A DNA stretch of 64,000 nucleotides from Orychophragmus violaceus (GCA_030180135.1 CM058240.1:68071581-68135580); one strand, 5' to 3'. Shown: positions 1 through 11,713, counted from the stretch's first letter. The notes: generated by a model not told the origin, from the sequence alone. Numbers and translations are program-made.

Positions 1-99
1 TATCTGTCTTGATGTAGACTTGACCTCATTGTTTTGAATTGGAGGGAGGGGGTAGCCCCCAATTCTTCAATCCGTATAAGGTTGGAAGAATTTTGAGTT

Positions 100-415
100 T
101 TTGAAGGATCATTTCAGATTATTCTGACTTTGACGGGACCGTTTCAAGTCGCTTTTTTTTTGGGACGATCATTTCAGTTCGTTCAATTTCGAAGGGACCG
201 TTTCAGGTCGCTTGTTTGAAGGGATAATTTCATATCGCTTGTTTAGAAGGGACCGTTTCAGGTCGCTTAGGTTTGAAGAGATAATTTCATATCGCTTGAC
301 TTTGGGAGAGGCCATTTCAGGTCGCTTGGAAGGGATAACTTAATATCGTTTGTTTCTGAATAGATAATATCATATCGCTTTAATTTTTGAAGAGATAATT
401 TCATATCACTTGGTA
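100..415. repeat. Degenerate tandem repeat of ~25-30 bp units near the 3' end of the Tat element
   Basis: About a dozen imperfect units alternate between two versions. One is of the type GGGACCGTTTCAGGTCGCTT and the other of the type GGGATAATTTCATATCGCTT, joined by short linkers such as GTTTGAA. The array lies in the 3' non-coding part of the Tat element, downstream (on the minus strand) of the integrase C-terminus. Long 3' non-coding regions with tandem arrays are common in Tat-type elements. No coding potential was seen. Confidence 0.8.
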
Positions 416-557
416 AAATGTAATGGTGAAGTATTTCGCGACGACTCTAACTTTTACAACAGAAAGAGACATTGATCGAGAGACTTATTTTGATTTCACA
501 AAGATAAGATAGTACGACTTCGTTTGAAGTTGTCGAGCTCGGTAAGAGCTCTGTGTT

Positions 558-579
558 GGGGGGCGGGGGGGGGGGGGGG
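558..579. repeat. Poly-G tract (6 G + C + 15 G)
   Basis: The tract is an interrupted run of G just outside the integrase C-terminus of the Tat element. Such runs are unusual in plant DNA. It may be a true homopolymer expansion, a G-quadruplex-forming tract, or a sequencing or gap-filling artefact; the sequence alone cannot decide. Confidence 0.85.
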
Positions 580-639
580 CGGCTACGCTCGAGGTCGAGC
601 TGCCTACGTACCCTTTTAAGGGGATCAAGGCATTTCGTA

Positions 640-1792
640 GTTCGATTATGTTGCGTACTTTCAGTAAAGTACTTTTTGAGGTTGATGATGTTCCAGGGTC
701 GTAGTTCAGGTTTCTGGGTTTCCACCGACTTGAGTCGGTAGACCCCGTCTTTCACAACATCAGTGACCTGGTAAGGACCTTCCCACTTTGCTCATAACTT
801 TCCAGCGTGTTCTTCCTTTTTATGGTCGAACACTTTCCGTAAGACGAGCTCCCCTACTTGAAACCTTCGAGTTTTAATTTTGGAATCATAGTAGCGAGCT
901 GCGGCTTGTTGGTAGTTCTGGATTCGAGCTAGTGCGAGATTCCTCCTTTCTTCGACGAGATCGAGCTCGTCCGTTATCATCTTGTTGTTAAGTTCCTCTT
1001 GTTGTGGGCATTCTTCTTTGCGGATGCTTGACACGAGGATTTCGGCTGGTACTACTGCCTCGATTCCATAAGCTAGCGAGAAGGGGGTCTCGCCTGTGGA
1101 TTTGCGGGGGGGGGGGGGGGGGGGAGGGGGGGGTAGTCCGGTAAGCCCGGAGTACGGCTGGAGCTCATTGCTCCAGCTTGTTTTGCACTCATTGAGTCTT
1201 TTCTTAAGGCTGTTCATGATCGCTTTATTAGCTGCTTCCGCCATTCCGTTTCCTTGAGGATAACGGGGCGTTGAGTAGGCCAGCTTTATGTTCCAGGTTC
1301 TACAGAACTCTTTGAACATGTTTGATATGAATTGTGATCCGTTATCGGTGACGATCTCGTGGGGTAGTCCATGTCGGCACACGATATTTCGCAGAACGAA
1401 CTCCTTAACGTGAACGTCTTTAACCTTTTGGTATGATTCCGCTTCAATCCACTTAGTGAAGTAGTATGTCATCACTAATAGGTGTGTAGCTTTCTGTTTG
1501 CCGGATGTGACTAAAGGTCCCAGGATGTCCATTCCCCATCGCATGAATGGGTATGGAGATGAGATAGAGGAGAGTTTCTCTGATGCTTGGTGGATAATCG
1601 GGGCATGCTTTTGGCATTTGTCGCATTTGCTGGAAAAAGATTCGCATTCGGTGGCCATTGTTGGCCAGAAATAGCCTTGCCTTTCGATTCATATGGCCAG
1701 AGCTCGTCCTCCGGAATGGCTTCCACAGGATCCGTCAAGGGCTTGTGTGATCACGGCTAGGGCTTGCTTCTTATAAAGGCATTTGAGGTAAG
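640..1792 (-). pseudogene. Tat element integrase, broken
   Basis: Integrase inserts the cDNA copy of the element into the host genome. The order on the minus strand is: part of the HHCC zinc finger (CDKCQKHAP near 1600), then a DDE core with a first Asp in MDILGPL, a second Asp in VTDNGSQF and a Glu in NGMAEAANK. The C-terminal barrel WEGPYQV...YRL continues past a stop to about 640. Three breaks are visible: a TGA at 792-794 before the C-terminal part, a poly-G tract (1106-1133) that replaces about ten residues after the DDE core with a poly-proline run, and a loss of frame near 1690 in the zinc-finger segment. Copia-A interrupts the gene at 1792. It is not functional. Confidence 0.85.
1106..1133. 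repeat. Poly-G tract (19 G + A + 8 G) inside integrase
   Basis: The run falls inside the Tat integrase. On the coding strand it reads as a poly-proline stretch where Tat integrases normally have a WAYRTTP-like segment. The sequence resumes immediately with the expected RKSTGETPF, so the run replaced coding sequence without losing the frame. It is the second poly-G run within 600 bp, which is suspicious for an assembly or base-calling problem. Confidence 0.85.
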
Positions 1793-2433
1793 TGTTGGAT
1801 CCCACTGGATTTAGGGTTTGATATATTGAATGAAAACCAACCTCGTTCTTACCTTTCTGGCAGCGGAATTGAGATGGTGAACGAGATCAGTGGAGCAACG
1901 CAAACGCCTTGCCTCTACCTGATACACACGCACGCTCGCTGGAAACGGGATGCTAGTGCCGGATCAACGGGAATCGATTCACTCTGGTGTTTCTACAGTT
2001 TCTATCAAGAAAAGTGGACGGCCAAGTGTTTAGGTCGAAACTTACTTGTTATATTCGACCTAAAACACAATTAACCGGGCCAGACTTAATCATGTCTTAA
2101 TTCGAAAAACCTTTCGAAAAAACCCGAACTGTGTCGACCGACACACAAGCTGTGTCGATCGACACAACACCTTTTTATTGATTATAATGTGTATCCAATA
2201 CACATTAATATGATCATTACCATAATGATCATTCCCATGTCGTAGCTTCCAGTTCGCTTAGGTGTGTGACCCTATAGGATCATATAGTACTGGTAGTAAA
2301 TCCATAACTTACAGATTGCAAGAGGCTTCTAGCAAAACATTGCAACCGCCCAGTACTATACGAATGTCTGATCTCGACACACAACTATCATCAGGAGTGA
2401 GTACAAGTGTGATTTCAGGACACTATCCCAACA
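1793..2433 (-). repeat. Copia-A 3' LTR
   Basis: The 641-bp LTR is the left copy, which is the 3' LTR because the element reads on the minus strand. It is bounded by TG and CA. A palindrome pair lies at 2131-2165 with 21 bp between centres. The polypurine tract follows immediately to the right. Confidence 0.95.
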
Positions 2434-3255
2434 ATCTCCCACTTGTACTGGAATCATCAATTCCTATAATCCTTTTGTCTCTATATCTCGATTTGGCATA
2501 AGGCAAGATTGGTGTCATCCTTATTAAGCCAACATCGTGTTTATCGAACTCCTGATCTCATACTGAACATTACAAACAACTGAACTATAGTTCGTTTGAG
2601 TGCGGCCACACATTCTCTCAGTATTCAATCTTCGATAGGCCCTGAGATATTTATCTCCCGTTGTACAGGAGGGACAAATCCCATCTTGTTCCATCCCTGT
2701 TTCAACGCACACTTCATGATATACTTGAACAGTGCCGTTATAGTAGCCAGTTACGGGTCGACGTTTGACAAAGTCAAAATGTACCAATTCATATGCAAGA
2801 AAGCATGATGAACTCAGGTCTAAGGACTTTACTCTATAGTCGTAATGAGAACCTCTTATGACACATATATAACTATCTTGTAGACTTCTCATTAGCGGGT
2901 CATGTCCGATCATATGTTCACTAACATATATCTATGTGACTGACTGTGATAATCATATCATTGGCTCCATGAAACTTAGCCAACAGTCACCTCACAATCT
3001 AGTCTCTAACGGTTGTCAGTGTCCCAATTCTACAACCTCGACTAGGGACAAAATAATTTATTAACTTATAGGGTTTCATGATCAAGTCCTCAACTTGATG
3101 ACCTATAATATGTCATAAACTTATTTTTTGGGACCATTATTTAGATCACAATAAATAATGCTGAAATCAAATTTCATTAAACATTTCCAAAAGAATGTTT
3201 ACAAGAGCGTCTTATTATAACAAAAACAAAACTAAAACTCCCACTAGAATCAAGA
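2434..3255 (-). other. Copia-A 3' non-coding region between pol and the polypurine tract
   Basis: This stretch of about 820 bp has no open frame worth calling. It is recognisably the same as the corresponding region of Copia-B (24845-25697), Copia-C (56174-57051) and Copia-D (47619-48412). Shared landmarks include the segment around CTATAGAGTATAGTCC followed by TTAGACCTGAGTTC, and a GATGGAACAAGATGGGATTT block. Such conservation in untranslated sequence suggests a cis-acting RNA role, which is an inference. Confidence 0.75.
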
Positions 3256-6200
3256 TTACATCTTAAGATCTCTAATGCCTACAGCAGTCGTATGACACTC
3301 ATGCTTAGGCCTTGGGAGTGACTTAGTCAGAGGATCAGCGACATTCTCGTCTGTCGGAACTCGGCTGATCTTCACATTACCTCTATTGACGATATCACGA
3401 ATCAGGTGATATCTCCTCTCCACGTGTTTGGACTTCTGGTGTGACCTGGGTTCTTTCGCCTGAGCAATGGCTCCATTGTTGTCACAAAATAAAGCCACTG
3501 GCTCCAAGATACTAGGAACCACACCAAGCTCAGTCATGAACTTCTTAATCCAAACAGCTTCCTTTGCCGCTTCTGAAGCAGCAACATATTCAGCTTCCGT
3601 TGTGGAATCAGCTACGGTATTCTGCTTATAGCTCTTCCAGCTCACTGCACCGCCATTTAGACAGAAGACATATCCAGATTGTGATCGGAAATCGTCTCTG
3701 TCCGTCTGAAAACTCGCATCGGTGAATCCATTCACCACAAGTTCTTCACTTCCTCCATACACAAGGAATTTATCCTTAGTATGTCTCAAATACTTGAGAA
3801 TATTCTTGACAGATGTCCAGTGAACTTCACCTGGATCAGATTGGTATCTACTCGTCATGCTTAACGCGTAAGCTACATCTGGACGAGTGCAGAGCATGGC
3901 ATACATAATAGATCCTATTGCAGAAGCATAAGAAATCCTATTCATGCGTTCTCGCTCAGCAGGTGTCGCCGGACACTGCTTCTTGCTGAGACTCATGCCA
4001 TGAGACATCGGTATGAAACCCTTCTTGGAATCTTGCATCCTGAATCTGTGCAACACCTTATCAATATAAGTGTCCTGGCACAATCCAATCAGCCTATTCA
4101 ATCTATCTCTGTAGATTCTGATTCCAAGAATGTATGCGGCTTCTCCCATGTCTTTCATGGAAAAACAACTTCCGAGCCAAGTCTTGACAGACTGAAGCAA
4201 CGGAACGTCATTACCGAGGAGGAGTATGTCATCGACATACAGTACAAGAAACGCAATTTTGCTCCCACTAGTCTTCTTGTAAACACATGGTTCCTCTTCG
4301 TTCTTGATGAAACCAAATTGTTTAACTGATTCATCAAAACGAAGATTCCAACTCCGAGATGCTTGCTTCAATCCATAAATGGATTTATGAAGCTTGCATA
4401 CCTTCCCAGCGTTCTTAGGATCGACAAAACCTTCAGGCTGTGTCATATACACATCCTCTTCCAGAATACCATTCAGGAATGCGGTTTTGACATCCATTTG
4501 CCAAATCTCATAATCATAATGAGCGGAAATCGCTAGAAGAATCCGAATAGATTTAAGCATAGCGACTGGGGAATAGGTTTCATCATAGTCAATACCATGA
4601 ATTTGCTTGAAACCTTTAGCCACCAACCTCGCTTTGTAAATCTGTACATTGCCATCCACATCAATCTTCTTCTTGAAGATCCATTTACACTCAATGGCTT
4701 TTACACCATTAGGTAAATCGACCAAGGACCATACTTGGTTTTCTGACATGGATCCCATTTCGGACTTAGAGGCTCCAAGCCACTTTTCGGAGTCCGGGCC
4801 CATCATTGCTTCCGCGAAGGTCGCTGGTTCGTCACTATCAATGATCATCAGATCATTTGAATCGGTCACGAGAAATCCATAGTATCTCTCGGGTTCGTGA
4901 CGGATCCTTCCGGATCTGCGAACTTCAGGCTCCACAGGCGCCGGTTCCACAGAACTTTGTGGATCCAACTGCTGCTCTTCCTCAGTAGGTTGAGCAGTAT
5001 CCTGTGCATCTCAAATTTCTTCAAGATGTACTTTACTCCCACTGTTTTTCTTAGAGAGAAACTCCCTCTCAAGAAAAGAACAGTCCCGGGCAACAAATAC
5101 TTTGTTCTCAGATTGGTTGTAAAAGTAGTATGCCTTGGTTTCCCTAGGATAACCAACGAAGTAGCATTTATCTGATTTGGGTGCAAGCTTGTCAGAGATT
5201 AAACGTTTGACATAAGCCTCACAACCCCAAATCCTCAGGAAAGACAGACTAGGAACATTCCCAGTCCACAGTTCATGTGGTGTCTTTTCCACTGATTTAG
5301 ATGGTACCCTATTCAGTGTAAACGCAGACGTTTCTAGAGCGTATCCCCAAAAGGATAATGGAAGATTAGAATGACTCATCATAGACGGAACCATATCCAA
5401 TAAGGTTCGATTCCTCCTCTCTGACACTCCATTCCATTGGGGTGTTCCAGGAGGAGTGAGTTGTGAAATAATTCCACACTCGCTCAGATAGTCGCTGAAT
5501 TTTTGACTCAAGTATTCTCCTCCGCGATCCGATCGCAGAACTTTGATACTTTTGCCAAGTTGATTCTGTACTTCATTCTTGAATTCCTTGAATCTATCAA
5601 AGGATTCTGACTTGTGTCTCATTAAATAGACATAGCCATACCTACTGAAGTCATCAGTAAAGGTAATGAAGTACTTGTAATTTCCTCTGGCAACAGTACT
5701 CATCGGCCCACATACATCAGTATGAATAAGGCCCAATAGGTCACTGGCCCTTTCATTTGGTTTGTTGAAAGGGGCTCTAGCCATTTTGCCCACCAAGCAA
5801 GATTCACATTTCTCACATGATTCAAAATCAAATGAGCCCAAAAGCCCATTTCGATGGAGCCTTTGGATGCGTTTATCATTGATATGGCCCAAACGACAAT
5901 GCCATAAGAAAGTCGGGTTTTCGTCATTGGACTTAAACCGCTTTGTATTTATGTTAAAGTTAGGCATTTCTTGGTCTAATACATATAACCCATTATCTAA
6001 TGGGGCGCTACCATAAAATGTGCCATCACGATTAAAAGAACAAACTTTATTCTTAACAGCAAAATCAAAACCTTCCAAATCCAAAACGGAAACTGAAATT
6101 ATGTTTCTGCTAATCGCAGGTACAAAGTAGCAATTATTTAAAATTAAAACCATGCCCGATGGTAAGGACAACTCGTAGGTGCCTACGGCCAGTGCAGCAA

Positions 6201-7217
6201 CCTTAGCTCCATTCCCGACCCGTAGCTCCACTTGTCCTTTCTTCAGCGTCCTACTGTTTCTTAGTGCATGCACATTTGTACAAATATGAGCACCGCAGCC
6301 GGTATCCAATACCCACGAAGTAGGACTAGAAGACATAACATTAAGTTCGATAACATAAATACCTGAGTCAGACGCATCATAAGTCTTCTTCAGCTTCTTG
6401 TAATCTTCCTTGAACTTCTTGCTGTCTCTCTTCCAATGCCCCAACTGCTTGCAGTAGTTGCACTTATCCTCAGGAGAAGGCCCGGATTTGGGCTTGGGCT
6501 TGGGCTTGTCTTGACTTTCAGTCTCGACAAACTGGGCCTTTCCCTTGTCCTTCTTCGGTTTCTTAAACCTTTTACCCCCTTGTACCATCAGGACATTGGG
6601 AGTAGCCTTCTTGATATTTGGCTCTGCTGTCTTCAGCATACCGTGCAACTCAGTCAATGTCTTAGTCATGTTTTGCATGTTGTAGTTCATGATGAACTGA
6701 TCAAAACATGACGGCAGAGACTGCAGAATCATGTCAGTGGCTAGCTCCTGGCTAATGGCACAGTCCAGTTTCCCCAGGTTATCAATGTAACCCATCATTT
6801 TAAGGACATGAGGACTTACTGGACTGTCCTTAGCCAGTTTGTAATCCATGAGAGATTTAACCGTCTGGTATCTCTCTGTGCGAGCTTGCTCCTGAAACAA
6901 AGCTTTCAGTTAATCATCTCAATGGGTGACATCACGTTCTCATATTGCTTCTGCAGCTCAGAGTTCATAGTAACCAGCATTAGACAATTAACATCTTTGA
7001 CATCAGCTGAATGCTTATCCCAAGCATTCTTTTCTGTCTGCGGGGCATTGGAACGTGGCCTCTCGGTGAGAACTCTTTCAAGGACATATTCCTTGTTCTC
7101 CTGCCTGAGAACTATTCTCAGGTTCCGATACCATTCCAAGAAATTAGATCCATTTAACTTGTCCTTCTCAAGGACGGATCTCAGTGAGAAAGTGTTGATG
7201 TGATTTGAGACAGACAT
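3256..7217 (-). pseudogene. gag-pol: Copia-A gag-pol, two lesions
   Basis: This polyprotein makes the virus-like particle and the enzymes for reverse transcription and integration. The domains in order are: gag (7217 to about 6420), a CCHC zinc knuckle (CNYCKQLGHW, last position degenerate with S for C), protease (DTGCGAH near 6300), integrase (HCRLGH zinc finger, TDDFS and SDRGGEY core), reverse transcriptase (YVDDILL near 4220) and RNase H ending at 3256. Two breaks are seen: a one-base loss near 6908 that gives a TGA at 6906-6908, and a TGA at 5011-5013 between integrase and reverse transcriptase, probably CGA to TGA. The rest of the frame is open. The start at 7217 matches the starts of Copia-C and Copia-D gag. 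Confidence 0.92.
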
Positions 7218-8533
7218 AGCTGTAATTCAAAAGGGTAGATTTTAGTTATAATGCTCAAGAAATGAGAGTTCTTATCTAATAAGAAAACTCGCATTGTATT
7301 CAAAACTATGTTTCCTCAGATGAATACAATGAGCCAAGATCCTCAGATTACTAAATTGCCGTTGCTCAAACTTTAGTTATCTAGGTAAGAAAATCATTGC
7401 TAATTGTACTCAGTACAACTCTTGGTCGTGGATAAGACAAACTATGTCCAATCCACTCTGATGTCTCTGGGCCCAGAACTTCCGTTAGCCCAGTCAAGTA
7501 AAACCAATCCTTTTTCTGTCTAGCGATCACTGACAGTTGCACTGCAAGTCTGTCAATGACCACCTGCCTTACTCATGTTGCAGTGGATATCAAGGACTCC
7601 AAGAATATCCAACAAACAACACGAGTCTTGACAGCATACAAGATCGGGCAAGACATCAAGATCACTTGATATTTAGTTGAGGAAAAGAACCGTTTTATCT
7701 TGATTCATATCCAATATACATCCAAGAATTTATTAATTTATTTAAAACATTCAGTTTTATTTAGTTTAGATTCATCTACAACTTTTAGGATTAAATTGTT
7801 CTGGTATATGCAAATATGTGGTCCAACCAGCATATCTGCGAATGTCGTGTCGATCGATGCCGACCATTGGCATCGGTCGATGCAACTAGAATTAAACCGT
7901 TCTTCGATAACCGGTCAAACCAGATCGAGTTTACATAACCGATTCAATCCAATTGAACCGGTTCGGTTTAATAGTCCATGTCGATCGTCACACACTGTGT
8001 GTCGATCGACATGACCAAACCAGAACCAATTGGTTAATTAAAATTAACCGAGCGTGATAACCGGTTCAATCCAATTGAACCGATCTATCTAATCGCATTG
8101 CATGTGTCGACCGACACACCCAGTGTATCGATCGACACAGCAGGAATACAGGTACTCGATCTCAGATCGAAACCCTAAAATTATTTGCGGATTTTCGCCT
8201 TGTGTCGACCGACACACGCTTTGTGTCAATCGACACTTTGCGACAAACCCTAAAATTTTATTGCGAGTTTTCGCTCTGTGACGACCGACACACGCTTTGT
8301 GTCGATCGACACCCTGCGAGAAACCCTAAAATTTTACGCGTTCTGCCGCGGCGTGTCGACCGACACACGCTTTGTGTCGATCGACACAGTGCGTTTTCAA
8401 CAGTTCTTCGTCTTTTCAACAGGAACAAAACCGAGAACAATATATGAAAACACGATTTCAACATGCAAAATTCAATTCAACAACTTCAAGTTTCGAAATA
8501 TTTGCATCAGATTCAATAGCTAAACCCTAACAT
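7218..8533 (-). other. Copia-A leader (5' untranslated region) rich in palindrome pairs
   Basis: About 1.3 kb lies between the primer site and gag. It holds six palindrome pairs with cores starting at 7851/7874, 7982/8003, 8108/8129, 8206/8227, 8282/8303 and 8357/8378. It also has repeated AACCGGTT-type stretches (near 7910-7970 and 8045-8090) that recur in the Copia-D leader. The gag-proximal part resembles the leaders of Copia-B and Copia-C. No gene is seen. Confidence 0.75.
8190..8395. repeat. Three tandem ~75-bp units, each carrying one palindrome pair
   Basis: Units begin near 8190, 8266 and 8341. Each reads TTTTCGC-type sequence, GTGTCGACCGACAC, ACGCTTT, GTGTCGATCGACAC, then AAACCCTAAAATTTTA. 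The three 7-bp inter-palindrome linkers are identical, while the left palindrome arm and core carry scattered substitutions. Confidence 0.85.
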
Positions 8534-8545
8534 GCTCTGATACCA
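8534..8545 (-). other. Copia-A primer binding site, initiator-Met tRNA
   Basis: The reverse complement reads TGGTATCAGAGC, the standard plant Copia primer site complementary to the 3' end of initiator-Met tRNA. It lies one base inside the 5' LTR. Confidence 0.95.
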
Positions 8546-8546
8546 C

Positions 8547-9187
8547 TGTTGGATCCCACTGGATCTAGGGTTTGATATATTGAATGAAAACCAACCTCGT
8601 TCTTACCTTTCTGGCAGCGGAATTAAGATGGTGAACGAGATCAGTGGAGCAACGCAAACGCCTTGCCTCTACCAGGTACACACGCACGCTCGCTGGAAAC
8701 GGGATGCTAGTGCCGGATCAACGGGAATCGATTCACTCTGGTGTTTCTACTGTTTCTATCAAGAAAAGTGGACGGCCAAGTGTTTAGGTCGAAACTTACT
8801 TGTTATATTCGACCTAAAACACAATTAACCGGGCCAGACTTAATCAAGTCTTAATTCGAAAAGCCTTTCGAAAAAACCCGAACTGTGTCGACCGACACAC
8901 AAGCTCTGTCGATCGACACAACACCTTTTTATCGATTATAATGTGTATCCAATACACATTAATATGATCATTACCATAATGATCATTCCCATGTCGTAGC
9001 TTCCAGTTCGCTTAGGTGTGTGACCCTATAGGATCATATAGTACTGGTAGTAAATCCATAACTTACAGATTGCAAGAGGCTTCTAGCAAAACATTGCAAC
9101 CGCCCAGTACTATACGAATGTCTGATCTCGACACACAACTATCATCAGGAGTGAGTACAAGTGTGATTTCAGGACACTATCCCAACA
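8547..9187 (-). repeat. Copia-A 5' LTR
   Basis: This is the right 641-bp copy and the promoter-bearing LTR of this minus-strand element. It has TG and CA ends. A palindrome pair lies at 8885-8919; its second arm has one change relative to the copy at 2131-2165. Confidence 0.95.
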
Positions 9188-9192
9188 GTAAG

Positions 9193-9520
9193 GTCCAGAG
9201 AGACTTCTTTTAAAAAGCTCTCCTTGCGTGACACAGTACCTTACTTTATGCGTCTTGAGTTTTCGCGCTTCCCATTTGTCGGCAGGGACTTCGCCGTTTG
9301 TTATGTATCGGATGATCGGAGTTCTCCAATCTTCTTCATCGTTGGGCTCGGGTCCCTGACTAGTGGACGTGGTTTGGATTGGTCCATCAGGAATGTTCGC
9401 GACGTACACGGCATTTCTTGGGTCAAGATCATCATCGATCTCAATGATGTCGCGATTAGTATCCTTGGGATGTTCCTTGTGTTCGACGTCCTCCTTTCTG
9501 GTGGGCTCGTCCTCTTTCAA
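9193..9520 (-). pseudogene. Tat element RNase H-to-integrase linker
   Basis: The minus strand encodes a stretch ending in WEARKLKTHKVRYCVTQGELFKR, typical of the linker between RNase H and the integrase zinc finger in Tat and related Gypsy elements. It runs directly into the Copia-A insertion site and, with the insertion removed, continues into integrase at 1792. The N-terminal side is acidic and poorly conserved. Confidence 0.75.
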
Positions 9521-9604
9521 GGATAGAGCTTTTAGGGCTATGTCGATATTTGGTTTTTCGATCCCCTCTACTGGTATGATCCTTTTTAGGTTAGGATATG
9601 ATGT

Positions 9605-10503
9605 CTATGCCAACGCGGCTAAGGCATCGGCTGCGGTGTTTTCCCCTCGCGGGATCCGTGTTAGATCAAAGAATTCGATCTGGTCGGCGAGGGTGTGGAC
9701 TACCCGCAAGTATGCTTCCATGCGTTCATCTCTGGCCTCGTAGTCGCCATGATATTGGCTCGTGACCAATTGAGAATCACTGAAAGCGTCTACTTCTCGG
9801 GCTCCTATTGCTATTGCTAGCCGGAATGCCCTGATGTGGGCTTTCGGGTCCGATTTCCCAGAGAATTCCGGAAATTTCGTTTTCTTGATTTCCCGGATTC
9901 TCGCGAAGGCGATCCGGTCCGTGAATGGCGTTTGTCGCGTTTCTTCGATCACTCGATCGATGTCGGGTGCCGCGCTCGTTGCCATGTGAACTTTTGAGCT
10001 CAGGATGACAAATTGGGCTTTAGCCTGCTCGATGTATTGTCTTAGCATATCATGTTCATCGCGTGTTGTAGGTGTGAACTGTACTTGTGCCTGATTCGAC
10101 GTTTGTTCCGGGAAAACCGGGTCGAGAAGATCGATTTTTGGAATCGGTCTTTTCTGGTCGATCTGTGGTGTTTGTAATTGTATCTTATTCGATCCGTTAA
10201 GATGTTCCGAGCTCGAGGCGAAAGCAGAGCCTCCTATTTACCTCGGCCGAATATTGGAGTTACTCGGGAAAGGTGGCGGTCCGGGTAATGGTTGATTTCC
10301 CGATCCAGTCGGATCTATGACCATAGAACTCGAACCGAATGGAGTCGGTATCGCAATAGGGGTTGTTATAGGGCAGAAGCCGCTATTTGACGTACTAGCG
10401 AAATTTCCTGATGTTCCCGGGGGTGTTACCTACTGGGAGAAGTCCAAGCGTGTTCACGGTGAGGACTCATGAGGGTTCGCGGATCGCGCGTTGACCTACT
10501 CCC
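9605..10503 (-). pseudogene. Tat element gag fused to RNase H by internal deletion
   Basis: Reading on the minus strand, gag sequence (IDRVIEETRQTPFTDRIA and KFPEFSGKSDPKAHIRAFRL) passes in frame, near 9835, into the C-terminal half of RNase H (FSDSQLVTSQ, IPRGENTAADALAALA). An intact Tat element has the rest of gag, protease, reverse transcriptase and the first half of RNase H between these parts, about 2.5-3 kb. Positions 10049-10503 hold more gag without a long open frame and end where Athila-1 inserted. The deletion kept an open frame across the join. Confidence 0.75.
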
Positions 10504-11713
10504 TGATAGGCTCAAAGTTTATCCCTATACTAAACTGCAAGTGAACAGCAATGTCAAAGTAGTATATAGGGTTATCGAATCCACAGGGACACTTGGTCTC
10601 AATAGATCAGAACAGTAGAGACTAATACTAGAAGTAAGCAATGTGATTGAATTAAAAGTGGTGCGAGAAAGTAAATCAGTAGCAGAGATTAACGGTTGTG
10701 GAAGCAAGTAATTAAAAGCGTCAAGCCTAGGGTATTCTCAGGAAATCAGACAAGCAGACAGTTCATTCAGCAAGGATCTAATTAAGCACAGTTCTAGAAC
10801 TCAAAACACAGATATAGAATTAACCAAATTCCTTTGCGATAATTCTCTAAGTCTAAGTGCAGCAAACCAAACTTTCGTTTGCGAGAACTAACAGATTAAA
10901 CTAGCATTAATTCCAAGTTTGATATGTTCACAATTATCCTAAACCAAACTTCCGTTTGCGCAAAGTTTAATTGCCCAATTTAATTAGTTCAGATTCCTAA
11001 ACCCCACTTCCGTGACGTATTTAGCAACCTAAGATCTAGATTCTAATTGATCAGGTTAGAACTAGCTTTAAGCACAATTAAATTGAAGAACAGATATAGT
11101 TTGAATCCTTAACTGAATTTGAACAAGTCTAGCAAGTCATGAAATCCTATGTGAGAAATCCTAAACCTAACTAGGAATCTATTCAGACATAGATAATGAA
11201 AACATAATCATAGAATGAATAAATTGCATAAAAGAATAAGAGTAAAAGGGGTTCGAAATCTTCTCCAAATATAGATGAAGTAATAGGTTCAGATCAGCCC
11301 CAAAAGCTCTAAAAATCCTCTGCTCTTAATTATGAAAGTGTAATGTAAAGCGTATCTAATTAAAAACAACTAAAACTTGATTATATAGGTATAATCTCGG
11401 CCAGGGGCTTCTTTGTAAATATCAGGAACTTCTGGATCAAAGTGCAATAACTTGATTCTTCTAAACCGCCGAGTTTTGGCCCATCTCGCTGGTGCATCGA
11501 TCGATGCTAGAGTGCAACGATCGACACCTTCCTCTGTTTCGGACAGTGAACTCTATCTCTCGGCCAATCACTCCAAAAATCTCCAAAATGCTCCATTATC
11601 TCCAATTCAGCTCCAAACCTGATTATACCTGTAAAAGACTCTAAAAGAACACAAAAGACACTAAAAACACAACTATATCATGACATAAAACCGGTAAAAC
11701 CCATGATATATCA
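10504..11713 (-). repeat. Athila-1 3' LTR
   Basis: The LTR is 1210 bp, the same length as its partner, and the two differ at only a few positions by eye. It carries one palindrome pair (cores at 11498 and 11518). Confidence 0.94.

Larger units (their letters stand above)
1793..9187 (-). mobile_element. Copia-A: Ty1/Copia retrotransposon
   Basis: This complete element has 641-bp LTRs starting TGTTGG and ending CCAACA, and a 5-bp target duplication GTAAG at 1788-1792 and 9188-9192. The primer binding site for initiator-Met tRNA is at 8534-8545. The polypurine tract (reverse complement ATCTCCCACTTGTACTGG) lies at 2434-2451. Gag-pol runs from 7217 down to 3256. The two LTRs differ at roughly ten positions by eye (about 1.5%), so it is older than Copia-B and Copia-C. 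It landed in the Tat element. It carries eight palindrome pairs, one in each LTR and six in the leader. Confidence 0.96.

Noticed and set aside
553..755. Overlapping short open frames across the first poly-G tract
   Set aside because: The plus-strand frame is a by-product of the G-run. The minus-strand frame is the end of the Tat integrase, already described as part of the pseudogene.
2524..2913. A 129-codon frame in the Copia-A 3' region
   Set aside because: The region is non-coding in all four Copia elements and the frame is not kept in the others.
8190..8395. Regularly spaced repeats resembling a CRISPR array
   Set aside because: The repeats are palindrome pairs inside a plant retrotransposon leader, with spacing and variation unlike CRISPR; there are no unique spacers or cas genes.
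9940..9965. CGATCGA site in the Tat gag as a member of the palindrome-pair family
   Set aside because: It is a single site without a partner at 20-23 bp and fits ordinary codons.
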